From Chloroflexota bacterium (lineage in GTDB: Bacteria; Chloroflexota; Dehalococcoidia; Lucifugimonadales; UBA3495), in contig PBMF01000024.1 of the NCBI GenBank assembly GCA_002721995.1, positions 1 through 37,250 of the forward strand: DNA of 37,250 bases. Reading direction: 5' to 3'. Position numbers and translations under genes: made by a program. The notes under the pieces are model-generated. The model was not told the DNA's origin. It searched no databases and saw only the letters and a list, made by a program, of their open reading frames with translations. Positions 6,479-12,475 of this stretch are shown here, piece after piece; position 1 is the stretch's first letter; each line of letters starts with the position of its first letter.

Positions 6479-7310
6479 CGATTTGCCACGAGCTGCGATG
6501 GCGTATGCGCAGCGACTGCGCTGGCCTGTGTTCCCGCTCAAGCCTGGCGGCAAGGTGCCCAACGGCAGACTGGCGCCCCGTGGTCATCGCAGCGCCACCA
6601 CGAACATCGCGACCATCACGCGGTGGTGGTGGAGCAGCCCAACCGCAAACATCGGCATCGCCTGCACGCCTGACAGCGGCATCATGGCGCTGGACATCGA
6701 CCCGCGCAACGGCGGCGAGGAGAGTCTCGACGACCTGCTGCACGAGCATGGCGAGCTGCCGGAAACCGTCGAAGCCATCACCGGCGGCGGCGGTAGGCAT
6801 ATCCTGTTCAGGCAGCCCGAAGGGATCCGCTTTTCGTCGGCGCTTGCTGCGGGCGTGGATGTCAAGGCGGACGGCTACATCGTCGCCGCGCCCAGCCTGC
6901 ACAAATCCGGCGCCGTGTATGCGTGGGAACACAGCAGCCATCCGCTCTACACTGACCTGGCCGAGCTGCCGAGCTGGGTGGTGGCCAAGGCTGCCCAGCT
7001 TACCGAGCGCGGCGCGCCCACCGCTGACGTCGGTGACAGCCTGCTGGCGCTGGCGTTTGTCGAGGCCGGCATGCTGGGGAGACGCATCGACGATGTGCGT
7101 GTGTGCGTCGACTGCCCGTGGCAGCACGAACACACGACGCGCTCAACAGACAGCGCGACGGTGCTATTCGCTCCGCGCAAAGGCGCGCCGCATGGCAGCT
7201 TTTATTGCAGCCATGAACATTGCCGCGGCATCCGCACGACCTACCAGGTTCTGCAGGCGTTGCCGTCAGACGCGGTGCATCGAGCCAGTTGCCGGATGTT
7301 GGCGCTGTGA
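6468..7310 (+). CDS. Primase-polymerase (bifunctional DNA primase/polymerase)
   Basis: 280 residues from GTG 6468, which has GGAG five bases upstream. The prim-pol fold is shown by 'WPVFPLKPGGKVP' (19-31), 'NIGIACTPDSGIMALDIDPR' with the metal-binding D76-x-D78, 'GGGGRHILFR' (106-115) and 'GVDVKADGYIVAAPS' (129-143). Near the C-terminus, CVDCPWQHEH and FYCSHEHC would make a zinc site like that of replicative primases. This family makes primers and short DNA stretches for plasmids and phages. The next gene encodes the RepA-like ATPase that usually partners it. Confidence 0.9.
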   Translation: MSSSDLPRAAMAYAQRLRWPVFPLKPGGKVPNGRLAPRGHRSATTNIATITRWWWSSPTANIGIACTPDSGIMALDIDPRNGGEESLDDLLHEHGELPETVEAITGGGGRHILFRQPEGIRFSSALAAGVDVKADGYIVAAPSLHKSGAVYAWEHSSHPLYTDLAELPSWVVAKAAQLTERGAPTADVGDSLLALAFVEAGMLGRRIDDVRVCVDCPWQHEHTTRSTDSATVLFAPRKGAPHGSFYCSHEHCRGIRTTYQVLQALPSDAVHRASCRMLAL

Positions 7311-7337
7311 GAGGTTCGCGTGGGGGAGGTCATCGAC

Positions 7338-8405
7338 ATGCAGGCCAAAATCATCGAGGCATTTCGCCAGAAGGCCTGGGGCGAAGTTGCGCGTCATGCA
7401 ACATCCCTCGACCGCGCCACAAATAGCCAAGGATTCCAGGTAGTTGGCGCCGAGGCCCTGTTCGCAGAGCTTCCGCCGGTGCCTTGGGTTGTGCAGGAGC
7501 TAGAGCTTGCTCCGGGCGCGGTCAGCATGGTTGCGGGGTACGGCTTTAGTGGCAAAACGATCGCAATGCAGAGCCTGGCGCTGAGCGTGGCGAGCGGCTC
7601 GCGTGTGTGGGGGCGGTTCGATGTGGGCGAGGCGGGTCGCGTCGTTCATTTGGACTATGAGCAAGGCAGCCGGCTGACATCGGAGCGCTACCAGCGGCTT
7701 GCACGCGCTATGCGACTCGGCCCGGACAACCTTGCCGAGCGTTTGGATGTGGCTTTTATGCCGGAGATGTACCTGGACACGCCCTCGGCTGAGGACAGCC
7801 TGACGTCGCTCTGCGAAGGCGCCAAGCTCTGCATCGTTGACAGCTTCCGGGCAAGTGCACCGAGCGCTGAGGAGAACGACAGCGGTGCGGTGCGTCTGGT
7901 TCTCGACAAATGCACGCGGGTGAGTGAGCGCACGGGCTGCACGTTTGTGATGATCCATCACGCGCGCAAGCCGAGCGATTCAGCGAGCGGCAAATTCGCG
8001 ATTCGGGGCAGTTCTGCGGTGTTCGACGCTTGTCAGAGTGTGCTGGTGTTTGGCGGCGAGAAGGGGCGGCCGATTACTGTCGAGCACCACAAAGCTCGGA
8101 TAAGCGGCAACCTGTGCGACGACTTTGTGCTCGAGGTTTCGGATGTAAACGAGCGCTGGGGTTTGCGCATTGTGGCATCGGACGCCCACAACGCTGAGCT
8201 GCAGCGCCGTGAAGAAGAAGACAGCGCGTTGCGCGAGGCGGTGCTGGGCTATATTCGGCAAAACGCTCGTTGCAGCACGCGTGAAGTCGGCGGTTCGGTT
8301 AGCGGCAGGACGAACGCAATTGGTGCGATGCTGGACCGTCTCGAGCGGCAGGGTCACATCACAAATCGGGCGACACGTGGGCGCAGCCAGTGGGTTGTCA
8401 GCTAA
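7338..8405 (+). CDS. RepA-like AAA ATPase / replicative helicase
   Basis: 355 residues from ATG 7338, which has GGGGGAGG eight bases upstream. GTG 7320 with AGAGG is an alternative that adds six residues. It has Walker A GYGFSGKT (67-74), 'VVHLDYEQGSR' (102-112), Walker B LCIVDS (164-169), 'FVMIHHARKP' (203-212) and 'RGSSAVFDACQSVLVF', the signature order of AAA_25/RepA hexameric helicases of the RecA superfold. The C-terminal 60 residues (LREAVLGYIRQ...AIGAMLDRLERQGHI) look like a winged helix. It probably unwinds DNA ahead of the prim-pol. It ends the replication operon and overlaps a convergent gene by eight bases. Confidence 0.9.
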   Translation: MQAKIIEAFRQKAWGEVARHATSLDRATNSQGFQVVGAEALFAELPPVPWVVQELELAPGAVSMVAGYGFSGKTIAMQSLALSVASGSRVWGRFDVGEAGRVVHLDYEQGSRLTSERYQRLARAMRLGPDNLAERLDVAFMPEMYLDTPSAEDSLTSLCEGAKLCIVDSFRASAPSAEENDSGAVRLVLDKCTRVSERTGCTFVMIHHARKPSDSASGKFAIRGSSAVFDACQSVLVFGGEKGRPITVEHHKARISGNLCDDFVLEVSDVNERWGLRIVASDAHNAELQRREEEDSALREAVLGYIRQNARCSTREVGGSVSGRTNAIGAMLDRLERQGHITNRATRGRSQWVVS

Positions 8406-9153
8406 TCCACATGTGGCGGCCGGTTAGGTCGACTTCGAAGTGGCCGCGGCTATCTGTTTGGCGATAGTCGTGCCGAAATGCGACGCCCATGCCGCCGAAC
8501 ACCTCGTGGATGAGGCATTTGGTGGTGTCCTCTTCGGGCACGTGGTCGGGGTGGTGTTTGGGCCACGCTGGCGTCATTTCTGACAGGTGTTTGCCTCGCA
8601 ATTTGCGCAATGCGATTTTCTGCATGGCGTCGAAGATTGGCTGAGCTATTCCGCCGAGCGGTTTCATGATGAACCGGTCGGTGAAGCTGCCATCTGGTGC
8701 AATCCACGCGCGTCCGGCCAGCTCGAATCCGGCTGCGGTGACGATGCGTTTTCCGGCCACAAATCCGCCGGTGATGAGGTCGCCTCGTGTCCATGCGAAT
8801 ATGGATTGATTGCGCTGGGCGTCGTGTCCCCACGCAAATCCGTTGTTGTGGTGCTCGAGCAGCGGCAGGACCGACATGCCGGCGCGGGGTCCCGCTGTGA
8901 TGATGCCGTCGTGGGTGGCGGTCCAGCTGTGCGTGTCGGGATTGAGGTCCTGCTCGACGAAGCGCTGGGTTGCGGTGAAGGCCTCGATCCAGCTCTGGCG
9001 CGAACGAATCGGCGTGGGCTGTCCGAGCACGAGCGTGATGGCTTCGTCGCAGACGCCGCAGATCCGTGCGAAATCGATGGCCTCCAGTTCGGCTTTGCCG
9101 TGTGCTCTATTGACCGACGTCCTATTGACCGACGTCTGAGAGTTCTCCCTCAT
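8398..9153 (-). CDS. Unknown 251-residue protein co-transcribed with second repressor
   Basis: ATG 9153 is the start because GGGGGAG lies four to five bases before it. It begins 32 bases inside the repressor gene. After a basic N-terminus containing TSVNR twice, the body runs 'IDFARICGVCDEAITLVLG', 'SWTATHDGIITAGPRAGMSVLPLLEHHNNGFAWG' (two blocks), 'GDLITGGFVAGKRIVTAAGFE' and ends 'HFEVDLTGRHMWIS'. The pattern of short strands suggests an all-beta or mixed fold. There is no signal peptide, membrane helix or known catalytic motif. Being transcribed with a repressor and against the replication operon suggests expression in the lysogen, so an immunity or host-benefit role is possible. The function is unknown. 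Confidence 0.75.
   Translation of the reverse strand: MRENSQTSVNRTSVNRAHGKAELEAIDFARICGVCDEAITLVLGQPTPIRSRQSWIEAFTATQRFVEQDLNPDTHSWTATHDGIITAGPRAGMSVLPLLEHHNNGFAWGHDAQRNQSIFAWTRGDLITGGFVAGKRIVTAAGFELAGRAWIAPDGSFTDRFIMKPLGGIAQPIFDAMQKIALRKLRGKHLSEMTPAWPKHHPDHVPEEDTTKCLIHEVFGGMGVAFRHDYRQTDSRGHFEVDLTGRHMWIS
9107..9136 (-). repeat. Perfect 15-bp tandem duplication at the repressor/unknown gene overlap
   Basis: CTATTGACCGACGTC occurs at 9107-9121 and again at 9122-9136. In the repressor frame each unit encodes DVGQ and a stop; in the overlapping frame each encodes TSVNR. The copy nearer the repressor supplies its real stop codon (9124-9122). Confidence 0.9.
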
Positions 9154-9577
9154 GCTGCTCCCCCATGATGCCAATAGCGACCATTTCGTCGTGGCGTTTT
9201 GCGATTTGCTGGTACCAATCCATCGGATTGAGGTCCTGTTCGGGCCGCCCGCTTGCGACCTCGCGTATGGCGCGCTCAAGGAACCCGCTGCGCTGGGCAA
9301 ACGCGCAAGCCACCGCGCGGTTCGGATACTCCGGGTCAACGTGCGACACCTCGTTTGGCGGGTACGGTTGGCCCCTGCCGAATATGATCCAGTCCAGCGA
9401 TGCGCCGGTTAGCTCGGCGAAGGCTGTCAGCGTCTGACTCGCGTAGCGCGGGTTCTGCCGCAATTTGACCATCAGCTGGCTAAGCGTGTTGCGCGCCTTG
9501 CCAAGCTGTGCGCTCAGCTCCGTCGCAGAGCATTCATGTTCCTCAATAAGCCATCTCAGTCGCGCTTCAACCGTCAT
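9122..9577 (-). CDS. Second CI-like HTH repressor (paralogue of the 3615-4088 product)
   Basis: 151 residues from ATG 9577, with GGAAGG nine bases upstream. The N-terminal HTH (LRWLIEEHECSATELSAQLG, then NTLSQLMVKLR) is followed by 'SLDWIIFGRGQPYP', 'YPNRAVACAFAQRSGFLERAI' (in two parts) and 'MDWYQQIAKRH'. The same blocks in the same order occur in the repressor at 3615-4088 (LDWLVFG, YPGRDFVLRLAAQRS, VEYWEARLFDAFKR). There is no peptidase domain. It sits downstream of the replication genes on the opposite strand and reads into the unknown 251-residue gene. It probably controls its own promoter and perhaps the divergent small gene at 9718. Confidence 0.82.
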   Translation of the reverse strand: MTVEARLRWLIEEHECSATELSAQLGKARNTLSQLMVKLRQNPRYASQTLTAFAELTGASLDWIIFGRGQPYPPNEVSHVDPEYPNRAVACAFAQRSGFLERAIREVASGRPEQDLNPMDWYQQIAKRHDEMVAIGIMGEQHEGELSDVGQ

Positions 9578-9717
9578 TTTGGTACCCTTCCAAGCAGACT
9601 TGACCCCATGCTGTCACGTGGCAACGTTAGCAGATAGCGCATCGTGAAGGTGATCATTTTTCGTTGAACTCTTGTCGAAGTTGAGGCATCGTAGCTCCCG
9701 TTACGTAAGTGCTGATT

Positions 9718-9894
9718 ATGGACGACACGATCATCACAGCGCTCGAGCGTTGCATCCAGACGCTGGATCGACACGAGCCTCAGCCGCACGAGATGGCGGT
9801 GCGCACCACGTTGCGCGATATCCGCGAGGCGCTCCTCGCACGGCGTAACGTCAAGGCGTCTTCGGACGCTCTCGCTGAGCGCGAAATGCTCTAG
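9718..9894 (+). CDS. Small unknown protein divergent from second repressor
   Basis: 58 residues from ATG 9718 (GTG 9709 is possible). The sequence MDDTIITALERCIQTLDRHE...LRDIREALLARR is helical and charged throughout. There is no clear Shine-Dalgarno sequence. A perfect TTACGTAA palindrome sits at 9701-9708, nine bases before the start, and may be an operator. The 140 bases between it and the repressor are the shared control region. It overlaps the convergent gene by four bases. I recognise no family. Confidence 0.5.
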   Translation: MDDTIITALERCIQTLDRHEPQPHEMAVRTTLRDIREALLARRNVKASSDALAEREML

Positions 9895-10151
9895 CCGCCA
9901 GCGGCCGGGTCGGCAGGCGGGACGGTCAACGCGCACGCGACGCCGTCCACCAAGGCGGCATCCAAGCCCGTCAGCGACTGCAACGCGATCACGCTGCGGA
10001 CGGCTGTGACGCGGTCGGGATACGCGGCGTCGTCCTCGTAATCGCGCAAGGCGGCGTAGATTTTCGAGCGCGTTGTCGACCACGACGGCCCCGGCAGGTT
10101 GTCGTTCGCGACTCCGTAAAACGCGGTCCAGTCTGATTGCTGCCAGGCCAT
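9891..10151 (-). CDS. Small unknown protein
   Basis: 86 residues (MAWQQSDWTAFYGVANDNLP...IYAALRDYEDDAAYPDRVTAVRSVIALQSLTGLDAALVDGV, given in parts). It is mainly helical and acidic, without cysteines, signal or membrane segment. There is no Shine-Dalgarno sequence. ATG 10151 lies eight bases after an extended -10 (TGCTATGAT), so translation is probably from a leaderless mRNA. It is transcribed alone, downstream of the gene-free stretch 10152-10684. The function is unknown. Confidence 0.65.
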   Translation of the reverse strand: MAWQQSDWTAFYGVANDNLPGPSWSTTRSKIYAALRDYEDDAAYPDRVTAVRSVIALQSLTGLDAALVDGVACALTVPPADPAAGG

Positions 10152-10159
10152 TTGAGGTG

Positions 10160-10168
10160 ATCATAGCA
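10160..10168 (-). promoter_or_regulatory. Extended -10 promoter of the 9891-10151 gene
   Basis: On the minus strand TGC directly precedes TATGAT (10165-10160), an extended -10 that needs no good -35, and none is seen. The expected start of transcription is at the ATG. Confidence 0.5.
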
Positions 10169-10211
10169 TGTCCGGAAATCGCTACGGGTGGAAAAGGGTG
10201 GTCCTCCCTAC

Positions 10212-10234
10212 GGCCCCCCCTTTAGGGGGGGGCC
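10212..10234. repeat. Very stable G/C hairpin
   Basis: GGCCCCCCC (10212-10220) faces GGGGGGGGCC (10225-10234) across a TTTA loop. There is no T-run on either side, so it is not a standard intrinsic terminator. Confidence 0.75.
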
Positions 10235-10481
10235 TAGGGAACCAACCCCACCCAACGCGCAGAGTGATGTTGTCGAGGGGGTTTGAGGTGGATTTTGGGG
10301 GTGGTGGTGAGGACTTGGGGATAGATGGCCTCTGTGAGGGCCTAGAAGGCCCCTAGGAGGCGCGTTCCGGGGGAGGACGCCCGTTGCTACGTCCAGGCCG
10401 CTCGGAGGCCGTTAGGGGGCGTCTGAGGGGGCGGCGTTTTTGGGGTGTTTCGGCGTTTATGTTTGGTAGAAAAGTGGAAAT

Positions 10482-10518
10482 CAGCGTTTCCCGCCGGTGG
10501 GAAACGGCGATTTTGGCA
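10482..10518. repeat. 37-bp direct repeat, copy 1 (contains a 20-bp dyad)
   Basis: Identical to 10647-10683, offset by 165 bases. The core dyad GTTTCCC-GCCGGT-GGGAAAC is at 10487-10506. The match continues imperfectly on the right flank (TTTAGCG against TTAAGCG). Confidence 0.9.
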
Positions 10519-10646
10519 CTTTAGCGTCGCGGAATTTGGCCGAAACTGGCGCAACGCGAAAAGTCGAATTCGGGGCCGTAGGTAGGCCTAGGGTGCCGTG
10601 GAAGGCGTTTGCGCCGTTTTGGGTGGCGTTGTGCAGATGCGCTAAA

Positions 10647-10683
10647 CAGCGTTTCCCGCCGGTGGGAAACGGCGATTTTGGCA
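10647..10683. repeat. 37-bp direct repeat, copy 2, directly after a gene's stop
   Basis: The second copy, with dyad at 10651-10670. It begins one base after the TAA of the 10685-10924 gene on the minus strand, so it could act as that operon's terminator even though a T-run is missing. The two copies bracket 128 unique bases. Confidence 0.9.
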
Positions 10684-10684
10684 T

Positions 10685-10924
10685 TTAAGCGTTTTTCGTC
10701 GGGGTGCTGTCGTCGGGGTGGATTTGGGTCCATGCCTCGAGTGCCGCTTTGAGCGTTCGGTATTCGCTCGCCGATTGGGCGGTGCCGTTGCAGAGGCCGC
10801 GAGTGATGATCCATGAGGGGCGCCGGTCTGCGCGCTGGTCGCGGTCGAGCTGGTCGCAAATTGGGAAGTCGGTTCCCATGATGGTTCGTTGTCCGGTGGT
10901 AACGTGGTGGATGGTGGTTCTCAT
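10685..10924 (-). CDS. Small unknown protein, last gene of the accessory operon
   Basis: 79 residues from ATG 10924. The sequence (MRTTIHHVTTGQRTIMGTDF...PSWIITRGLCNGTAQSASEYRTLKAALEAWTQIHP) suggests strand-rich beginning and a helix near the end. There are no signals or known motifs. Only a weak ribosome-binding site is visible. It follows the small HTH gene by nine bases, in the same direction. The function is unknown. Position after a small regulator in an operon of tiny genes makes it an accessory or anti-defence candidate. Confidence 0.65.
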   Translation of the reverse strand: MRTTIHHVTTGQRTIMGTDFPICDQLDRDQRADRRPSWIITRGLCNGTAQSASEYRTLKAALEAWTQIHPDDSTPTKNA

Positions 10925-10933
10925 GATCGGTTT

Positions 10934-11194
10934 TCACTTTCTGGCGCGTCGTAGGATTAGGTCCACTTCGAGGCCGAGGGCTTCGGCGTAGCGGAGCACG
11001 GATTGTTCTTTCATATTCTCCCCCTTTTCCATGTAAGTGAGGGCGGTGCGCGAGATGCCAAGCAGCTTGGCCATTTCGAGGCCATTGATGCCGGCAGCGA
11101 GGCGCGCGTCGCGGAGGATGGCGCCGAAGCAGCCACGGTTTAGGCGGTCGGCATAGTCGCCGTCGGTGCGGGGTTTGCCGCCGAGGCGAGGCAT
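10934..11194 (-). CDS. Small XRE-family HTH regulator (Aca-like position)
   Basis: 86 residues from ATG 11194, which shares one base with the upstream stop (TGATG). Residues about 25-82 (FGAILRDARLAAGINGLEMA, KLLGISRTALTYMEKGENMK, SVLRYAEALGLEVDLIL) are a textbook Cro/CI-type HTH. There is no second domain. It is the fifth gene of a six-gene operon of small unknown proteins. Small HTH proteins in this position include the anti-CRISPR-associated regulators, which repress their own operon; antitoxin-like or simple autoregulator roles are equally possible. The GCCGC-N11-GCGGC dyad at the operon promoter (12373-12393) is a possible target. Confidence 0.85.
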   Translation of the reverse strand: MPRLGGKPRTDGDYADRLNRGCFGAILRDARLAAGINGLEMAKLLGISRTALTYMEKGENMKEQSVLRYAEALGLEVDLILRRARK

Positions 11195-11487
11195 CAGTTG
11201 ACCACCCACGGTGCGCCGAAGTGCTCTTCGTGTGCGAGCATGTAGGCAGCCACAAATTGTACGTGGTGCTGGGTGGTCGGATTGGCGACGGCCAGCTCAT
11301 CATGCAGCTTTTCGCGCAGCTCCGCGTCCATGAGTTCTGCGAGCGAGTCGGAGTCGCCGTGGTATTCGATTAGCTCCTCGGCGTCGTTGACGTATTCGGC
11401 CATGTCGTCGAGTTGCTCGGTTGCAGGTCTTGAGGCATTGCCGAGACACCGCCGTACCGACATGACGAGTTCATTGGTCGTCTTCAT
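11194..11487 (-). CDS. Small acidic unknown protein
   Basis: 97 residues from ATG 11487, with GAGGGGAGGG about eight bases upstream, so a longer in-frame start is not needed. It is acidic and helical (TEQLDDMAEYVNDAEELIEY, LAELMDAELREKLHDELAVA). It ends 'HVQFVAAYMLAHEEHFGAPW'. No family is recognised. It overlaps its neighbours on both sides (stop/start sharing), so it is translated as part of the operon. Small acidic proteins are common among anti-defence factors, but nothing in the sequence proves that. Confidence 0.75.
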   Translation of the reverse strand: MKTTNELVMSVRRCLGNASRPATEQLDDMAEYVNDAEELIEYHGDSDSLAELMDAELREKLHDELAVANPTTQHHVQFVAAYMLAHEEHFGAPWVVN

Positions 11488-11918
11488 GCGTCGAGCCCTC
11501 CCCTCTCCGCTTGATCCACTAGCTCGATGCAGCCGCGCAGCGTTGGCGAGTAGCCAACCATGACGCTGGTATTTTCGCGGTCGCCATCGGCGTCGACACG
11601 CCACTGCCCGTCGTGTGGCTCAATCGTGCGCGTGTCTTCGTCGTAGTAGGCCTGCGAGTACAAGAGTGTATAGCCACGCTTGTCTAGCTGTTGTTCGGTT
11701 TCGTCGAGTTGCTCCCACGCCACCGCCTCTGAGATCATGCGCTTAGCATCGGCTATGCTTGTGGGCCACGACCAGGGGCTCGTCCCTAGCGTGTTAAAGA
11801 CTGGCCCCTCCACAGCATGTAGATAAGCGATCGCGCGGTAATACCGGCCGAAGCAGGCGCGCTCGACATCGATCGTGGTGCTTGTTTCGCGTATTGTGTG
11901 ACCTTTGTATTTCGTCAT
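11484..11918 (-). CDS. Unknown 144-residue acidic protein
   Basis: ATG 11918 overlaps the upstream stop (ATGA). The N-terminal 'MTKYKGHTIRETSTTIDVER', 'YYRAIAYLHAVEGPVFNTLG' and central 'AKRMISEAVAWEQLDETEQQ' indicate a mixed alpha/beta protein with many acidic residues (YYDEDTRTIEPHDGQWRVDA). No cysteine cluster or membrane segment is seen. I recognise no family. The next gene upstream also carries an 'IRET' segment (ACYIRETATNGECV), a short similarity that may be chance or shared fold. Confidence 0.72.
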   Translation of the reverse strand: MTKYKGHTIRETSTTIDVERACFGRYYRAIAYLHAVEGPVFNTLGTSPWSWPTSIADAKRMISEAVAWEQLDETEQQLDKRGYTLLYSQAYYDEDTRTIEPHDGQWRVDADGDRENTSVMVGYSPTLRGCIELVDQAERGGLDA

Positions 11919-12136
11919 AGTTCCGTCCAGTCTCCGATTTCGAGCAGCGCGGCGATCGCCTCGCGGGTCGGGCAGTCGGGGTCGTCGTCGCGATAGAGTC
12001 CAGCGCGGGTGGCCTCGGCCATCGCCTCTGCCCGTAGGGCGGCGTCGTCGAGGTGGGCGTGTTCGGGGCCAGTGAGCACGCACTCGCCGTTCGTCGCCGT
12101 TTCTCGGATGTAGCAGGCTCGGTATGTTTCGCTCAT
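11915..12136 (-). CDS. Small acidic unknown protein
   Basis: 73 residues from ATG 12136, with GGGGAG six bases upstream. The sequence MSETYRACYIRETATNGECV then turns strongly acidic and helical (HLDDAALRAEAMAEATRAGL, DDDPDCPTREAIAALLEIGD). No known domain. It shares ATGA overlaps with both neighbours. It is the second gene of the operon that contains the small HTH regulator. Confidence 0.72.
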   Translation of the reverse strand: MSETYRACYIRETATNGECVLTGPEHAHLDDAALRAEAMAEATRAGLYRDDDPDCPTREAIAALLEIGDWTEL

Positions 12137-12372
12137 ATGATCTCCCCTGGCGTTTCGTGTGGGTCGAGCACGCGGCCTAGTTTGACGGCGTGCCACGACG
12201 ATGGCTTGGGTGGGCGCTTAGCGTCGCGCATGCCCTTGGGCGTTTTGGCGCGAGCGTAGATTGTGCCGTTGGCGTCGCGGAGCTCAGCGAGCGTCACGAC
12301 GCGCATACGGCGCTGGCCACCGGGTTCCTCGGTGGCGATGATGTTGAGCTTCTTTGCTGCGGGGTTGGCCAT
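12133..12372 (-). CDS. Small basic unknown protein, first gene of the accessory operon
   Basis: 79 residues. MANPAAKKLNIIATEEPGGQ is followed by 'RRMRVVTLAELRDANGTIYA' and a Lys/Arg/Pro-rich segment (KTPKGMRDAKRPPKPSSWHA). It is basic, so it may contact nucleic acid, but no fold is recognised. ATG 12372 has no Shine-Dalgarno sequence and lies six bases after TATAGT, so the mRNA is predicted leaderless. Genes two to six follow with overlapping stops and starts. Confidence 0.72.
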   Translation of the reverse strand: MANPAAKKLNIIATEEPGGQRRMRVVTLAELRDANGTIYARAKTPKGMRDAKRPPKPSSWHAVKLGRVLDPHETPGEII

Positions 12373-12378
12373 GCCGCT

Positions 12379-12407
12379 ACTATAAGTCGCGGCTTGTGGC
12401 TGTTCAA
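12379..12407 (-). promoter_or_regulatory. Promoter of the accessory operon with flanking dyad
   Basis: On the minus strand TTGAAC (12407-12402) is 17 bases from TATAGT (12384-12379). GCCGC (12373-12377) and GCGGC (12389-12393) form inverted arms around the -10, a likely operator. The -35 overlaps the stop codon of the upstream microprotein gene. Confidence 0.7.
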
Positions 12408-12475
12408 CCTCGCCGGAGCCGTCGCAGCTCGACGGCTATCCAGATGAGGGCGATGGCTATGATCCACAGCCTCAC
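12404..12475 (-). CDS. 23-residue single-pass membrane microprotein
   Basis: GTG 12475 overlaps the stop of the upstream zinc-ribbon gene as GTGA and has GAGGTGA five bases upstream. The product begins MRLWIIAIALIWIAVELRRL and ends RRG. It is one hydrophobic helix of about 15 residues with one Arg before it and five Arg after, so the C-terminus should face the cytoplasm. Its stop lies in the -35 box of the accessory operon. It is too short for usual gene finders. Coupling, ribosome-binding site and composition together argue that it is real. The function is unknown; phage membrane peptides of this size can act on membrane proteins. Confidence 0.6.
   Translation of the reverse strand: MRLWIIAIALIWIAVELRRLRRG

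Larger units (their letters stand above)
10152..10684. other. 533-base stretch without a supported gene, rich in hairpins and G-runs
   Basis: Open frames here are short and have no ribosome-binding sites or recognisable proteins. The stretch holds a 9-bp G/C hairpin at 10212-10234, GGGCCT-AGA-AGGCCC at 10338-10352, three CCTAGG words (10233, 10352, 10587), a G-rich plus strand at 10277-10320 and the two copies of a 37-bp repeat. It lies between two minus-strand units. It could hold terminators, a replication origin or a degraded insertion. The sequence alone does not decide. Confidence 0.7.

Noticed and set aside
10277-10320. G-quadruplex
   Set aside because: Only three runs of four or more G with long, uneven gaps; a two-layer structure is possible but not convincing.
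10168-10356. 62-codon plus-strand frame in the gene-free stretch
   Set aside because: Gly-rich translation of G-runs, no ribosome-binding site, and it crosses strong hairpins.
10482-10683. CRISPR array from the repeated 37-bp unit
   Set aside because: Only two copies 165 bases apart with a 128-base interval, and no cas genes; the Cas4-like nuclease belongs to the recombination operon.
10481-10684. 67-codon minus-strand frame beginning and ending with the same 11 residues
   Set aside because: The shared ends are the translation of the 37-bp repeat. The middle looks non-coding, and the only support is an ATG right after an upstream TAA.
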